NCBI GenBank assembly: GCA_025210455.1
Contig: JAOARQ010000013.1
Location: 1 to 64,000, forward strand
Direction of reading: 5' to 3'
Source of the DNA: Pelagimonas sp.
GTDB lineage: Bacteria > Pseudomonadota > Alphaproteobacteria > Rhodobacterales > Rhodobacteraceae
Length of the DNA: 64,000 nt
Shown: positions 17,227 to 26,999 of the stretch, piece by piece
Numbering within the stretch: the first letter of the stretch is position 1
Layout: every line of letters starts with the position of its first letter
The notes under the pieces: model-generated
Told to the model about the DNA's origin: nothing
Databases searched by the model: none
The model's input: only the letters and a program-made list of their open reading frames with translations
Position numbers and translations under genes: made by a program

Positions 17227-19491
17227 TCAAAACTCTGTTTCAATCATTAGCTCTCTAAGTGTTTCTCTAGATCTGGCACTTTGTTCAAATATACTTCTAG
17301 CGCTTTCTAGGGAAACACTATTAAAGTCAATATCTGTTTGCTCAGATCTCATTAAACCTGCTGCTTCAGAAAGAGTACCGCTGCCAACATCTTCCCATGC
17401 CCCTGAAATCCAGGCTGAGTTGTCTGCCTCTTCAAAACGTCCTAGGTTGCTATAAGCTTCGCGCGCAAAATCATGATCCCCCATCTGCCTACGGGCTTCG
17501 GCACGCAGTGTATCAATATCATCTCCTTGACGACCGATAAGTATCATCTCCGCTTCATTGGGCTGGCCAGATGCTAAAAGCGCCTTCGCTCTAACCACCT
17601 GAATTTCTCTCAAGGGAGGCGTAACAGGTAGCTGATCGATATAGGAGATAGCAGCAGCCGGTAATCCGATATCCAATAGCCTTTGGGATACATGGACCAC
17701 ACTATCCACATCAATCAAGGCAATGTCAGATATTTCAACTTTAAATATATTATTAATAAAGTACTCATCCTTTTCAACTTTTGACAAATGATGTAGCAAA
17801 TCACTCTTCACATCACTGATCATCTCAACAGGAATACCTTCAGACACACGAACAAAGTTAATTGCTCTCTCGTATTCTCCATTCAAAAATAAAGCCTGTA
17901 TATGAGACATCCAAAGCTCGCGACCTAACTCAGTATTCCTAAACTCGATTGAGTAAGCCTCAGATAAATCTACAACCTCTGATGGAACAGTGTCACCTTT
18001 CATGTTTGCAAGATCAATCGCTGTTTTTAGAGCCTCTAAAGCCTCCTGTCCCGGAGTAACCGCCAAATCTCCTAAGCTTATCTCCGCTTTGTTAACGTTG
18101 CCTTCGCGTAATTCAATTTTAGCGCGACCAAGCTCGATGCTATCTGTCTTCCCACCAGCTGTTCTTTCTAAACGTCTTAGTATCTCCTTAGCCGCAGTCG
18201 TTCGGCCTAGATTAGTGAGTTTTTCTGAAAGCTCAGGCCCAATATGTTCTTTCAAATGCCGTGGTAAAATTTCAAAGCTACGTATTAGCGCTGGCATATC
18301 AACTTCATCGGCAGAAGATTCCTCATCTGCTTCAAGTACTGCCCAAAGAAGGACATTCCCCTCGCAATGAAGCTGATTTTTTAAAAAATCTTTGGGATCA
18401 TCAGCGTTATCAAGCAAAAACGATAGAGCGAGTAGAACCGGATTATCCAGCTCTTTCGAAAGTGTCATAGAATATCTCATTTCTGCGCCAAATCCAAGAT
18501 ATGCGAGTTGCCTAACTCTTTGTTCCAAAGCCTCTAGATTAACATCGTCAAACTCACCTACAATCTCAGATCTAACACTAGAAATCAAACTGCCGATATC
18601 GTCAACACCAGATGCCCAATCTGATATTTTCAATTCTGAATCTTGTATGCAACCGTCTGCACCAATAGATAACCTATCAGACTTAAAATATCGATCGGCC
18701 TCTGCTTTCATATCTTGCGAAATCACTGAGCGTATCTGTTGTTCTTCCAACTGATATGCAACTTGCTGTGTATTTTTCAGATCAACAGTAGTTCTTTCGT
18801 ATGGCGCAGATAAATCACTCTCATTAGATGGTTGTAATAAGCCTTGCGTTGCAGCTCGAGCTAATCCACGAGATAAATTTTCACTAACATGTGAGATATT
18901 ATCCGGTTTTTTTTCTTTGTGTATATAATTTTGGCTCACATTGGTTGAAGGATTTATGAACTGCGAAGGAAAGAAAACTTGGGATCTTGGTGCGTTTAGC
19001 GTGCTTGGACCTAAACCACTAAACACACCTATGCGAGGCTTAGTAAAGCCTGACACCAAATTCATTCTTTCTTTATTTTTTGTTATTGTATCGCTTATTG
19101 GATATCTATCCACTTCCCGCTTTACAGGAAGCACGTCATTTCTACCATCAAAAATATCAACAACAATTAAGTCATTATGTTTATAATATTTGTACTCGCA
19201 GTCACAGTTCAGATGTATACCAATAGACGATCCGTCAGAGAGACGTTGAATATTATTCACTCTCTCAGTCCCAATCCTAGCATAAGCAAAATTCAGGTTA
19301 AAGTCATACCCTTCTCCAAGCTCCACTGTGATTTCATTATTTTCGGATCTAACTGACCACTCAGTTGGTTGATCCATAGACACTGTCAATCTCGTAAAGT
19401 CACCGTGCTCACCTCCGCGAACGACAGCATTTTGGGCTGTTGCTGAAAACGGAAACAAAGCTACTAGAAGAGGTAAAATGTTCTTGATCAT
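17227..19491 (-). CDS. Large secreted helical-repeat protein coupled to motA
   Basis: I do not recognise a named family. The 754-residue protein has a clear signal peptide (IKNILPLLVALFPFSATAQN). Residues about 23-115 look like an AMIN-type beta domain (TRLTVSMDQPTEWSV, then ITVELGEG). Residues about 380-720 are a series of TPR-like helix pairs (AKEILRRLERTAGGKTDSIE, ALFLNGEYERAINFVRV, ALLASGQPNEAEMILIG, ARRQMGDHDFAREAYSNLG). Its ATG overlaps the motA stop (ATGA), so a periplasmic role in motor function, for instance like MotC of rhizobia, is a reasonable inference. The gene is visibly more AT-rich than its neighbours. Confidence 0.75.
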   Translation of the reverse strand: MIKNILPLLVALFPFSATAQNAVVRGGEHGDFTRLTVSMDQPTEWSVRSENNEITVELGEGYDFNLNFAYARIGTERVNNIQRLSDGSSIGIHLNCDCEYKYYKHNDLIVVDIFDGRNDVLPVKREVDRYPISDTITKNKERMNLVSGFTKPRIGVFSGLGPSTLNAPRSQVFFPSQFINPSTNVSQNYIHKEKKPDNISHVSENLSRGLARAATQGLLQPSNESDLSAPYERTTVDLKNTQQVAYQLEEQQIRSVISQDMKAEADRYFKSDRLSIGADGCIQDSELKISDWASGVDDIGSLISSVRSEIVGEFDDVNLEALEQRVRQLAYLGFGAEMRYSMTLSKELDNPVLLALSFLLDNADDPKDFLKNQLHCEGNVLLWAVLEADEESSADEVDMPALIRSFEILPRHLKEHIGPELSEKLTNLGRTTAAKEILRRLERTAGGKTDSIELGRAKIELREGNVNKAEISLGDLAVTPGQEALEALKTAIDLANMKGDTVPSEVVDLSEAYSIEFRNTELGRELWMSHIQALFLNGEYERAINFVRVSEGIPVEMISDVKSDLLHHLSKVEKDEYFINNIFKVEISDIALIDVDSVVHVSQRLLDIGLPAAAISYIDQLPVTPPLREIQVVRAKALLASGQPNEAEMILIGRQGDDIDTLRAEARRQMGDHDFAREAYSNLGRFEEADNSAWISGAWEDVGSGTLSEAAGLMRSEQTDIDFNSVSLESARSIFEQSARSRETLRELMIETEF

Positions 19492-20357
19492 GCGGCTTCC
19501 TGTTTCACAGATTTCAACGCCTCTTCGAGATCTTCAAAGCTCGGTCTGAAATGACCTGGAGTATTTTGGCGGCCAACTTCGATACAAATGTTCGTTGCAT
19601 GGTTGTGGAGATTAGCAACCAGAACCTCTCGAATGAGATGATAGAAGTGCATGTCCTCTTCCACGACGACCTTTACTTTGGAGGCGAATGGGGCAACCAG
19701 ACCATAAGCAAGAAACACACCCAGGAATGTTCCGACAAGAGCACCACCAATCATCTTACCCAGTACTTCTGGGGGTTGATCGATGGATGCCATAGTTTTG
19801 ATAACACCCAGCACCGCTGCGACAATCCCAAGTGCGGGCAGACCATCTGCAACTGCCTGTAAAGCATGGCTGGAATGGCCAGCGTGATGCGCCATGCCTT
19901 CGATGCGTTTGTCCAGAACTTCCTCTACCTGGTGCGGGTCATCGTAGTTCATTGAAACAGAGCGCATAGTATCGCAAATCAGTTCAAGGGCGTAGTGATC
20001 GGCAAGTATCTTTGGATACTTTCCAAATATGGTAGATTCTTCTGGTGACTCCACATGCTCTTCAATTGCTACAGGGTTCTGTCGCGCTAGACGAATGAGT
20101 TCGAACAGCAAACAGAGAAGATCACGGTAGTCTTCAGGCTTCCACTTAGCACCTTTGAAAACCTTACCAACATCTTTGAGTGTGTGTTTCACACTCGCGC
20201 CATCGTTACTGATCAAAAATGCGCCTACGGCTGCACCCCCAATCATCATCATCTCAAAAGGCAACGCCTTTAGGATAATCCCCAACTTGCCCCCGGCGGC
20301 CAGATAGCCGCCGAAAACCATTGCGAAAATGACAACAATACCGATTATTCCGAGCAT
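19488..20357 (-). CDS. motA: Flagellar motor stator protein MotA
   Basis: Proton-channel subunit of the stator in the inner membrane. The ATG at 20357 gives MLGIIGIVVIFAMVFGGYLA, the expected MotA start, with GGGGAGA upstream; the TTG at 20372 is a less likely start. The product has 289 residues, four hydrophobic segments, the large cytoplasmic loop, and VADGLPALGIVAAVLGVIKT in the third segment. motB is not adjacent: it lies about 5 kb away behind flgI-flgL-flgK-flgE. Confidence 0.96.
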   Translation of the reverse strand: MLGIIGIVVIFAMVFGGYLAAGGKLGIILKALPFEMMMIGGAAVGAFLISNDGASVKHTLKDVGKVFKGAKWKPEDYRDLLCLLFELIRLARQNPVAIEEHVESPEESTIFGKYPKILADHYALELICDTMRSVSMNYDDPHQVEEVLDKRIEGMAHHAGHSSHALQAVADGLPALGIVAAVLGVIKTMASIDQPPEVLGKMIGGALVGTFLGVFLAYGLVAPFASKVKVVVEEDMHFYHLIREVLVANLHNHATNICIEVGRQNTPGHFRPSFEDLEEALKSVKQEAA

Positions 20358-20425
20358 ACCCGCTCTCCCCAACCAATTCCGCTAGCAGTTTGCCACCGAG
20401 CAGTTAAGAAAATCTCAGCGTGCGA

Positions 20426-21532
20426 TCACATCACGACAAATTCAGCGTGAAGTGCACCCGCAGCTTTGATGCTTTTTAAGATATCAATCATGTCCCGTGG
20501 GCTGACACCCAAAGCATTTAAGCCAGCGATGACTTTGGACAGTGATGTGCCAGTTGGAACTTCAGCCAGGCTGATCCCTGGATCTTCTTCGATCGCCGCA
20601 CCTGAACGTGGTACAATAACGGTTTCCCCTTCACTAAAGGGGCTCGGCTGAACCGCTAATGGAGCTTCCTCAATCCTAAGCGTAAGACCCCCTTGCGAAA
20701 CTGCCACTCGTGAAATGCGCACGTCCGCCCCCATAACGATTGTGCCAGATCTTTGATCGACAACCACTCGGGCTCGGCGTTGGGGCTCAACAGACAGGTT
20801 TTCAATCGACACGATCGCCCGCGCCGGAGAGCTGCTTCCCGTTTGGCTCAGATCAACACTAATGGTCCCGGCGTCAATCATAGTTGCTGCGCGACGACCA
20901 ATCGAACGATTTATCACAGTTTCGATACGCGCTGCAGTCGTGAAATCAGGCTCTCTCAACGCCAGTTGCAATGTGGAAAGTTTAGAGAAATCGAATTCTA
21001 CTTCTCGCTCCACCCGCGCACCTGAGGGAATAACCCCTGCTGTTGGAACCCCCTGTACCACCCTTGCGGCGTCACCTTCTGCTTCGACACCACCAGCGAT
21101 AACAGTCCCTTGCGCTACCGCATAAATCTGACCGTCAGCCGCGTTGAGTGGCGTCATGATCAGGGTACCACCCAGTAAACTTTTGGCATCACCGATAGCA
21201 GAAACCGTGATATCAATCTGATTTCCAACCCGCGCGAATGGTGGCAGTTTCCCCGTCACAAGCACCGCAGCGACATTTCTGGGACGGAACTGTTCACCAG
21301 TGACATTTACCCCCAGTCGCTCCAGTATGTTCGACATAATATCTTCGGTGAAGGGTGAGTTTCGTAGGCCGTCACCTGTCCCATTCAGGCCAACCACGAG
21401 TCCGTAGCCGACAAGATCATTCGCTCGTACACCGTCCACTTCAACCAGATCCTTGATGCGAACCGATTGTGCCTGCGCAGAGGTAAGCAAAGAAAGCAAA
21501 AGTGAAACTGCCAGAAAAAATCGCGTGATCAT
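20426..21532 (-). CDS. flgI: Flagellar P-ring protein FlgI
   Basis: Periplasmic P-ring subunit. The 368-residue product has a signal peptide (MITRFFLAVSLLLSLLTSAQA) followed by VRIKDLVEVDGVRANDLVGY and GLVVGLNGTGDGLRNSPFTE, and ends ALGVSPRDMIDILKSIKAAGALHAEFVVM, all standard. The start overlaps the flgL stop by four bases. Confidence 0.97.
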   Translation of the reverse strand: MITRFFLAVSLLLSLLTSAQAQSVRIKDLVEVDGVRANDLVGYGLVVGLNGTGDGLRNSPFTEDIMSNILERLGVNVTGEQFRPRNVAAVLVTGKLPPFARVGNQIDITVSAIGDAKSLLGGTLIMTPLNAADGQIYAVAQGTVIAGGVEAEGDAARVVQGVPTAGVIPSGARVEREVEFDFSKLSTLQLALREPDFTTAARIETVINRSIGRRAATMIDAGTISVDLSQTGSSSPARAIVSIENLSVEPQRRARVVVDQRSGTIVMGADVRISRVAVSQGGLTLRIEEAPLAVQPSPFSEGETVIVPRSGAAIEEDPGISLAEVPTGTSLSKVIAGLNALGVSPRDMIDILKSIKAAGALHAEFVVM

Positions 21533-22530
21533 CTCATATACTCCGCCAGGGACAGTCGCTGAGAACGCGCTGTGATTGCATAAAGGCTTTCAAGTTGACC
21601 GCGAATGTTTTCGTACCTGGAGGCTGTGTCGTATTTATCCACTCCAACCAGATCCAAGCGCGCCATTTTTGTAGCGGTTGTTTCCGCCGAGTTTCGTGTC
21701 ACGGTTTGCTCAATCCGCCCCTCCAAAGCCCCAAGCGACGCCCGAAGCTCCACAATGTTCTGCTGCGCACCAAGTATATCCCGCCCCGCTTTTGACAGCA
21801 TCTCAACCTGAAGATCTGTCGAAAATCCAAGGGTACTGTCAGCTGCTACCGCTGCCATCGCAAGGGGCTTCAGAACTTCACGTATTGCAGGGTCAGTGGC
21901 GCGGATATCCACATTCGCAGACTCGGTATCGCTCAGAATGAAAGGTGCCAAACCTGTGTTCGACCCCCGATAAGTTTGCGTTTCATATGTGCCCCCTGCC
22001 CCAAAAAACGTATCAAGCGCAGCTTCAACACTTGTCAGATCAGTCGCCCCCGACAAGGCTGTGCGAAGGTCGGCCAGAACATCCTGCAACCCCTCAACAG
22101 CCTGACGATCAGTTGCTGTGCCACCGAAAAGCGATCGACCTGCAACCGAGCGATTCAAACCATTCAGTACCTGCCCAAGGGCATTCTCGGCATCATCCGA
22201 CATCGTGCTCAATAGCGATGAATTTGGCGTAAGGTCAGCAGCAATCAGTGCCTGCGAAAGCGTCTCAGAACGAGACTGAATTTCATCTAACGCAGTCTGC
22301 ATCGCACCTGTTATAAAGGTCGCCTCGGTCGTATTGACACGATAGGTTTCCAGCTTTGCCAAAGACCGATCAATCGCCAAAAGACTTGTCGTGTCACCCG
22401 AAAGATGCTGCGCTGAGTCTCTTGCAAAACCTGTTGCCACTTCGACGGCAAGTTTATCCATCTCAGTACGCAGTTTGACCTGATTTGAGCGCAAAACAAG
22501 CGCTCGGGCCATATCTCCAACAGAATCCAT
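21529..22530 (-). CDS. flgL: Hook-filament junction protein FlgL
   Basis: Second hook-associated protein, linking hook to filament (HAP3). The 333-residue protein has a flagellin-like N-terminal helix region (VGDMARALVLRSNQVKLRTE) and C-terminal helix region (ASRYENIRGQLESLYAITAR). It follows flgK after 12 bases and overlaps flgI by ATGA. Confidence 0.93.
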   Translation of the reverse strand: MDSVGDMARALVLRSNQVKLRTEMDKLAVEVATGFARDSAQHLSGDTTSLLAIDRSLAKLETYRVNTTEATFITGAMQTALDEIQSRSETLSQALIAADLTPNSSLLSTMSDDAENALGQVLNGLNRSVAGRSLFGGTATDRQAVEGLQDVLADLRTALSGATDLTSVEAALDTFFGAGGTYETQTYRGSNTGLAPFILSDTESANVDIRATDPAIREVLKPLAMAAVAADSTLGFSTDLQVEMLSKAGRDILGAQQNIVELRASLGALEGRIEQTVTRNSAETTATKMARLDLVGVDKYDTASRYENIRGQLESLYAITARSQRLSLAEYMR

Positions 22531-22542
22531 ATGCGTATTTCC

Positions 22543-23991
22543 TTAGATAGACATCAAACGTTCGAGCAGCTCGTCAACGGTGCTCATAACCTTGGCGTTT
22601 GCAGCATAAAGCTGCTCAATCTTCATCAGCGTCTGAAGCTCTTGATCCGTATCAACGCCATCATTCAGAACCAATTCTGACAAAGCTGTGTTTTGAGAGG
22701 TTTGGTAACTGTGCAGATTTTCAGCTCGCACGCGCGCCCCTGAAACAGTCGAAGAAAACTCAGCCGCATGGTTCGAAAAGCTACGTGCTACCGGCGCCAA
22801 TGCGCTCGAACTGGGGGCATTTTGCGCTGACAACGCGGCAGAAATACCTTGCAGCAAACGCGCTTCCCCCACCTCCCCTTGTGTTGTTGCCCCTAAACCG
22901 TCACGCAGTTTCCAGGCATCACCATTTCCAGGTTCAACCAAAGTGTTCAGCTTAATCCGTCCGGAAATTCCCTCTTCATTTGCTGCGGCAAACAATGCTC
23001 CATTGTCCGTAAACAACCCCGGATCAGTGGCCCCCAATGTGGAATCCGGTCCAGACGGCCCCAATCGCTCAATCAAATCACGGGCCATACCGTCCAGTTG
23101 GGCTTGGCGTTCAACGGCAATTTCATCCCTGATCTCAAACTGAGCCGCCAGTGTACCACCACCAAACAGCCCATTTTTTCCGACACTTGCAGGATTTCCA
23201 TTCAATGTCAGACCATGCAGATGCCCCCCCGCCAGCGTATCACCAGCACCGATGGTGAGTGTCCGCTGAAAACCGATTTCCTGCGGAGAGCCATCCAAAA
23301 GCGTGGCACCATTCATGCTGAAAACAGCAATCTGCCCCTTCTCACGCGCAACAACCCGCAACGGCACAATATCAGACATCTCATCCAGCAATTTTTGCCG
23401 CTCATCCAGCAGTGTTGCGTTATCGCTGTTGGTCGAGGTGGCCTTTAGAATATCGCGGTTGATCTGGTCTAAGCGCGAAATGGATTCGTTTAGTTGATCA
23501 ACTTTCTGACCAATTTTCCGATCAGCCGTGGTTCGGGCATCCTGCACCTCAGCTGAAAGGCGATTGAAATCATTTGCGAGAGTGTTTGCAGTTGTCGCTA
23601 TCATCTCAAGCCGTTGAGTCGAAGACGGGTTCGCCGCTGCTGTGATCAGAGCATTTTCAAACTGATTCACACGATCCGTAAGCGATCCCGCCTCACCTGT
23701 TTCACCAACCAAATCCTCCAGACGGGATGCAAAAGTTTTCAGATCACCTGAATAGCCAGTCTGCGCATCCGAAACCATGCGGTCTGCGATCAGCACAGGA
23801 TTCCCGTGTCGCACAACCCCTGCAATTCGAACACCACCGGTTGATCCCACCGCCCCTGGCGTCAGTGCGAGGGATCGACGGCCATAGCTTTCGGTCGCTG
23901 AATTCGAGATATTCGTCGAAACCAGCGCTGCCGAACGTGAATTGGCCTTGAGACCGCTAAACGCATTATACAATGCACCCGAAAGAGACAT
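22543..23991 (-). CDS. flgK: Hook-associated protein FlgK
   Basis: First hook-filament junction protein (HAP1). The 482-residue protein starts SLSGALYNAFSGLKANSRSA with VSTNISNSATESYGRRSLAL, the rod/hook-family N-terminus, and ends with the helix DQELQTLMKIEQLYAANAKV and MSTVDELLERLMSI. Intermediate in length between short and long FlgK proteins. Same leftward run as flgE, flgL and flgI. Confidence 0.95.
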   Translation of the reverse strand: MSLSGALYNAFSGLKANSRSAALVSTNISNSATESYGRRSLALTPGAVGSTGGVRIAGVVRHGNPVLIADRMVSDAQTGYSGDLKTFASRLEDLVGETGEAGSLTDRVNQFENALITAAANPSSTQRLEMIATTANTLANDFNRLSAEVQDARTTADRKIGQKVDQLNESISRLDQINRDILKATSTNSDNATLLDERQKLLDEMSDIVPLRVVAREKGQIAVFSMNGATLLDGSPQEIGFQRTLTIGAGDTLAGGHLHGLTLNGNPASVGKNGLFGGGTLAAQFEIRDEIAVERQAQLDGMARDLIERLGPSGPDSTLGATDPGLFTDNGALFAAANEEGISGRIKLNTLVEPGNGDAWKLRDGLGATTQGEVGEARLLQGISAALSAQNAPSSSALAPVARSFSNHAAEFSSTVSGARVRAENLHSYQTSQNTALSELVLNDGVDTDQELQTLMKIEQLYAANAKVMSTVDELLERLMSI

Positions 23992-24026
23992 TCTTTACCC
24001 TCCTGGAGAACGAAACGGAAAACCCG

Positions 24027-25340
24027 TTAGCGCTTCATGTTGGTGGTTTCTTGCAGCATCTCATCAACAGTCTGAATGACTTTGGCGTTGGATGAATATG
24101 CGCGCTGTGTTTGGATCATTGCAGTCAATTCATTCGCAACATCTGTTGCGCTCTCTTCCCGTGCATAGGGAACGATATCGCCAACAGGGCCATCACCTGC
24201 ATCCCAAAGGAAATAGCTGCCGCTCTCATTTGATGGCATATAGACTTGTTTGTCGCGCGCCACCAAACCGTTGGCGTTCGGTACATCGATCAAAGGCACC
24301 TGATAGATTTTTTTGGTAATACCTGTGTCAAACAGCGCATGAACAAAGCCGTTTTCATCTACATTCACTGTCGTCATCTTCCCAACAGGTGAACCATCCT
24401 TTGAGATATTCAGAGGTTGAAATTTATCACCCACCTGAGTGAGACCAGCGTTTGAGCCAGGCGCACCGATAGTCAGCTCAATTGGGCCGCCATTGGTGGT
24501 AATAATCATTGTCCCGTCAGCGGCATTGTATGCACCGCCAGACACAGTGGTCACCGACGCGATTGACCCACCAGAGCCACGCGAAGCATCAAATGTTACG
24601 TTATATTCCGCAACTGGGTTCGAGGCGGCCGCTGTAGCCGAATCAGAAATCTGAACGTTCCAAGCGTTGGATGACCCCGTTGCAGGCACCGTTGGTGTAA
24701 AGGTAACAGTCAGCTTCTCAGAGCGGCCCAGATTGTCGAAATACTCAACCGACAGACTCTCAGGTCCGGCTGTAGATCCTGCATTTGTTGACGAGGCTGG
24801 CAAGTTCACGCCGAGTGTCGCACGTGTTGTTGGCTCACTTGAAAATTGGTTAAGATTTATTTTGATCGGTTCCATGCTTGCCGAAGTATCCCGCGGATAC
24901 GTCGGGATGGTGCCATTGGCATCAGCTGGCCAGCCCATCAGCATCAAGCCCGATTCGGTTTGAAGATACCCATCGGCATTTACGCGGAACGAACCGGTAG
25001 TCGTCAGGAACATCTGCGGGTTGCCGTTCCCGGCATTCACCTCAGTTGCCTCGGCAACAGGCAGGAACCCTTTTCCACGAATCGCAAGATCGGTGGCATT
25101 TGTTGTCCCAACCAGGGCGCCACTTTCATCAACCAAACGCTGTGTTGTTGTACGCACGCCCCCAGCGGTATAGGTGCCCCCGTTGGACGCAATAACCATT
25201 GACGAGAAATCGGTTTCAACACGCTTGTAACCGTTTGTCGAAGAGTTCGCGATGTTATCTGAAATCGTTGCAAGCCGCGTTGCATTGGCCGACAGGCCCG
25301 CCACACCGGCATTGAGCGATGAAGAAATTGTCATGGACAC
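24027..25340 (-). CDS. flgE: Flagellar hook protein FlgE
   Basis: Subunit of the flexible hook. The 437-residue product begins SMTISSSLNAGVAGLSANAT with ISDNIANSSTNGYKRVETDF, contains TDLAIRGKGFLPV, and ends ANELTAMIQTQRAYSSNAKV then IQTVDEMLQETTNMKR. The central part is a variable domain. About 90 bases separate it from motB. Confidence 0.96.
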   Translation of the reverse strand: MSMTISSSLNAGVAGLSANATRLATISDNIANSSTNGYKRVETDFSSMVIASNGGTYTAGGVRTTTQRLVDESGALVGTTNATDLAIRGKGFLPVAEATEVNAGNGNPQMFLTTTGSFRVNADGYLQTESGLMLMGWPADANGTIPTYPRDTSASMEPIKINLNQFSSEPTTRATLGVNLPASSTNAGSTAGPESLSVEYFDNLGRSEKLTVTFTPTVPATGSSNAWNVQISDSATAAASNPVAEYNVTFDASRGSGGSIASVTTVSGGAYNAADGTMIITTNGGPIELTIGAPGSNAGLTQVGDKFQPLNISKDGSPVGKMTTVNVDENGFVHALFDTGITKKIYQVPLIDVPNANGLVARDKQVYMPSNESGSYFLWDAGDGPVGDIVPYAREESATDVANELTAMIQTQRAYSSNAKVIQTVDEMLQETTNMKR

Positions 25341-25432
25341 GCCTTTCTGCTGTCTCGGTACAAAACCAAGACAACAGATAAGCGGACGTGTTTAACGCAG
25401 ACCTAACATCTAAAATGCGAAGCAAACTCTGA

Positions 25433-26272
25433 TCACTTTGTACGTAAGAAGATGATCTCAAGCCGGTTGTTTCGTACGTCCATCGGATTTGTCCGCGCAG
25501 GATCCCGGTCAGCATAGGCTGTGACACGATGGATTCGCTTTTCAGGCATCCCGTCAAGAATAAGCAGTTCACGGAAGGTCACAGCCCGATCATTGGAAAC
25601 CTGCCAGGCAGGGTTTTCAGCGATTACAAGGGGATAGGTCGATGTGTGCCCCTCGATCGCAATCGGGTTTGTCACAATCGCTGAGGCCGAAATCAGCACC
25701 CGGCTCAGATCGCGCAGCAATCTTGTGGGTTGTCCGTCTTTATCAAACAACGGCGCTGCACGGGTTTCATAGAACTCGATCACAAGCCCTTCATCAGTCA
25801 CTTCGGTAACGATATGTTCCAGCAGTTCATCAGCAACCATGCTTTCACCACTGCGGCCCATCATCATTTCGGTCACTTCTTCAAAGGCCTCAGCCTCGCC
25901 GCTGTCTTCGGCTTGCGCCTGACCAGAGTTAAACGTGCCCTGCGCCATGTTCGACGCTGTCGGATTCAGACTGGTCGCGCCAGATCCCATCCTTGGCAAG
26001 GTATTCTCAGCAAACACAGATTCACCACCCAATGGGCCATCACCACCGCCAGAAACCCGTGCCATGGCAATCGTCGGTGTAAAGTAATCCGCAATACCCT
26101 TGCGCTGTTTTTCAGTCGTCGCGTTCAGCAACCACATCAAAAGAAAGAACGCCATCATCGCAGTCACAAAGTCGGCATAAGCCACTTTCCAGGCACCACC
26201 GTGGTGCCCTTCACCGCCGACAACCTTCTTTCGCTTGATGATAATTGGCGCAACCTGATCGTCGCTACTCAT
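25433..26272 (-). CDS. motB: Flagellar motor stator protein MotB
   Basis: Stator subunit that anchors MotA to peptidoglycan. The 279-residue protein has one transmembrane segment (KVAYADFVTAMMAFFLLMWL) with Asp34 as the expected proton-binding residue, and a C-terminal OmpA-like domain (IAIEGHTSTYPLVI, then SNDRAVTFRELLILDGMPEKRI and RNNRLEIIF). First gene of the leftward run through motA, from which it is separated by the hook genes. Confidence 0.94.
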   Translation of the reverse strand: MSSDDQVAPIIIKRKKVVGGEGHHGGAWKVAYADFVTAMMAFFLLMWLLNATTEKQRKGIADYFTPTIAMARVSGGGDGPLGGESVFAENTLPRMGSGATSLNPTASNMAQGTFNSGQAQAEDSGEAEAFEEVTEMMMGRSGESMVADELLEHIVTEVTDEGLVIEFYETRAAPLFDKDGQPTRLLRDLSRVLISASAIVTNPIAIEGHTSTYPLVIAENPAWQVSNDRAVTFRELLILDGMPEKRIHRVTAYADRDPARTNPMDVRNNRLEIIFLRTK

Positions 26273-26381
26273 GATCTCACCACCTCATTTCCCACAAGGT
26301 CAGGTGTAACCAATGAGCTTTACCAGCGGATTAATAATTCAAAATGTCGGGTAAAAGCGAGCCACGAGAACCCCGCAGATT

Positions 26382-26999
26382 TTAACGATTGTGGAGTGAA
26401 ATTTTCCGAAAAACCGTTGCCACCATGACCCTAAGATCCGAACAGGCCGACCGCGACTGCGCATAGATCAGATCCAGGCGCGCCTTGCGTGGTACACAGC
26501 GTCGGCAATAAATCTCTTCGGTCTCAAGGGCCGTTTTGCAGGGTGCCAGCAGGCGTTCCTCATGACGATGAAAGCAAATCGTTGCAAGGCCGGTAATCCC
26601 CGGCCGGTCATTCAGAACATTTTGATATAAATAGGGAAATTTCTCTACATAGCGCCGTAACGGTGGCCTGGGCCCGACAAAGCTCAGATCTCCGCGCAAG
26701 ACATTCCACAGCTGCGGCAGCTCATCCAGCCGTTTGTCTCGCAGCCAGCCTCCCGTCTTTGTAATTCGCGCAGTTTTATCTCCGCCAGACACGCCAGCGT
26801 CAGTTTCAACGACAGTCATCGTCCGAAACTTCACCAATAGAAACCCTGTCTCGGGCGTTTTCATTCGTTCAGAAAGGTAAAAAATCGGACGCCCATCACG
26901 CAACAGGATCAACAGCACAACACCAACAATAACCGGCAACAAAATCACCGATAAACCCAGTGCATAGATCAGATCCAAAAGCCGACGCAGTGGCGTCAT
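26382..26999 (-). CDS. Bacterial sugar transferase (phosphoglycosyl transferase)
   Basis: Membrane enzyme that transfers a sugar-1-phosphate to a lipid carrier, the first step of polysaccharide or glycan assembly. The 205-residue product has an N-terminal membrane segment (DLIYALGLSVILLPVIVGVV) and the family core: FLLVKFRTMTV, WLRDKRLDELPQLWNVLRGD, LSFVGPRPPL and NDRPGITGLATI. The ATG at 26999 overlaps the epimerase stop (ATGA). The C-terminus is short. Whether it serves exopolysaccharide or flagellin glycosylation cannot be told. Confidence 0.9.
   Translation of the reverse strand: MTPLRRLLDLIYALGLSVILLPVIVGVVLLILLRDGRPIFYLSERMKTPETGFLLVKFRTMTVVETDAGVSGGDKTARITKTGGWLRDKRLDELPQLWNVLRGDLSFVGPRPPLRRYVEKFPYLYQNVLNDRPGITGLATICFHRHEERLLAPCKTALETEEIYCRRCVPRKARLDLIYAQSRSACSDLRVMVATVFRKISLHNR

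Noticed and set aside
25390-25407. CtrA-like site (TTAG-N7-TTAAA in reverse) upstream of flgE
   Set aside because: It differs from TTAA-N7-TTAAC at two of nine positions, and no better CtrA site was noticed ahead of the other flagellar operons.
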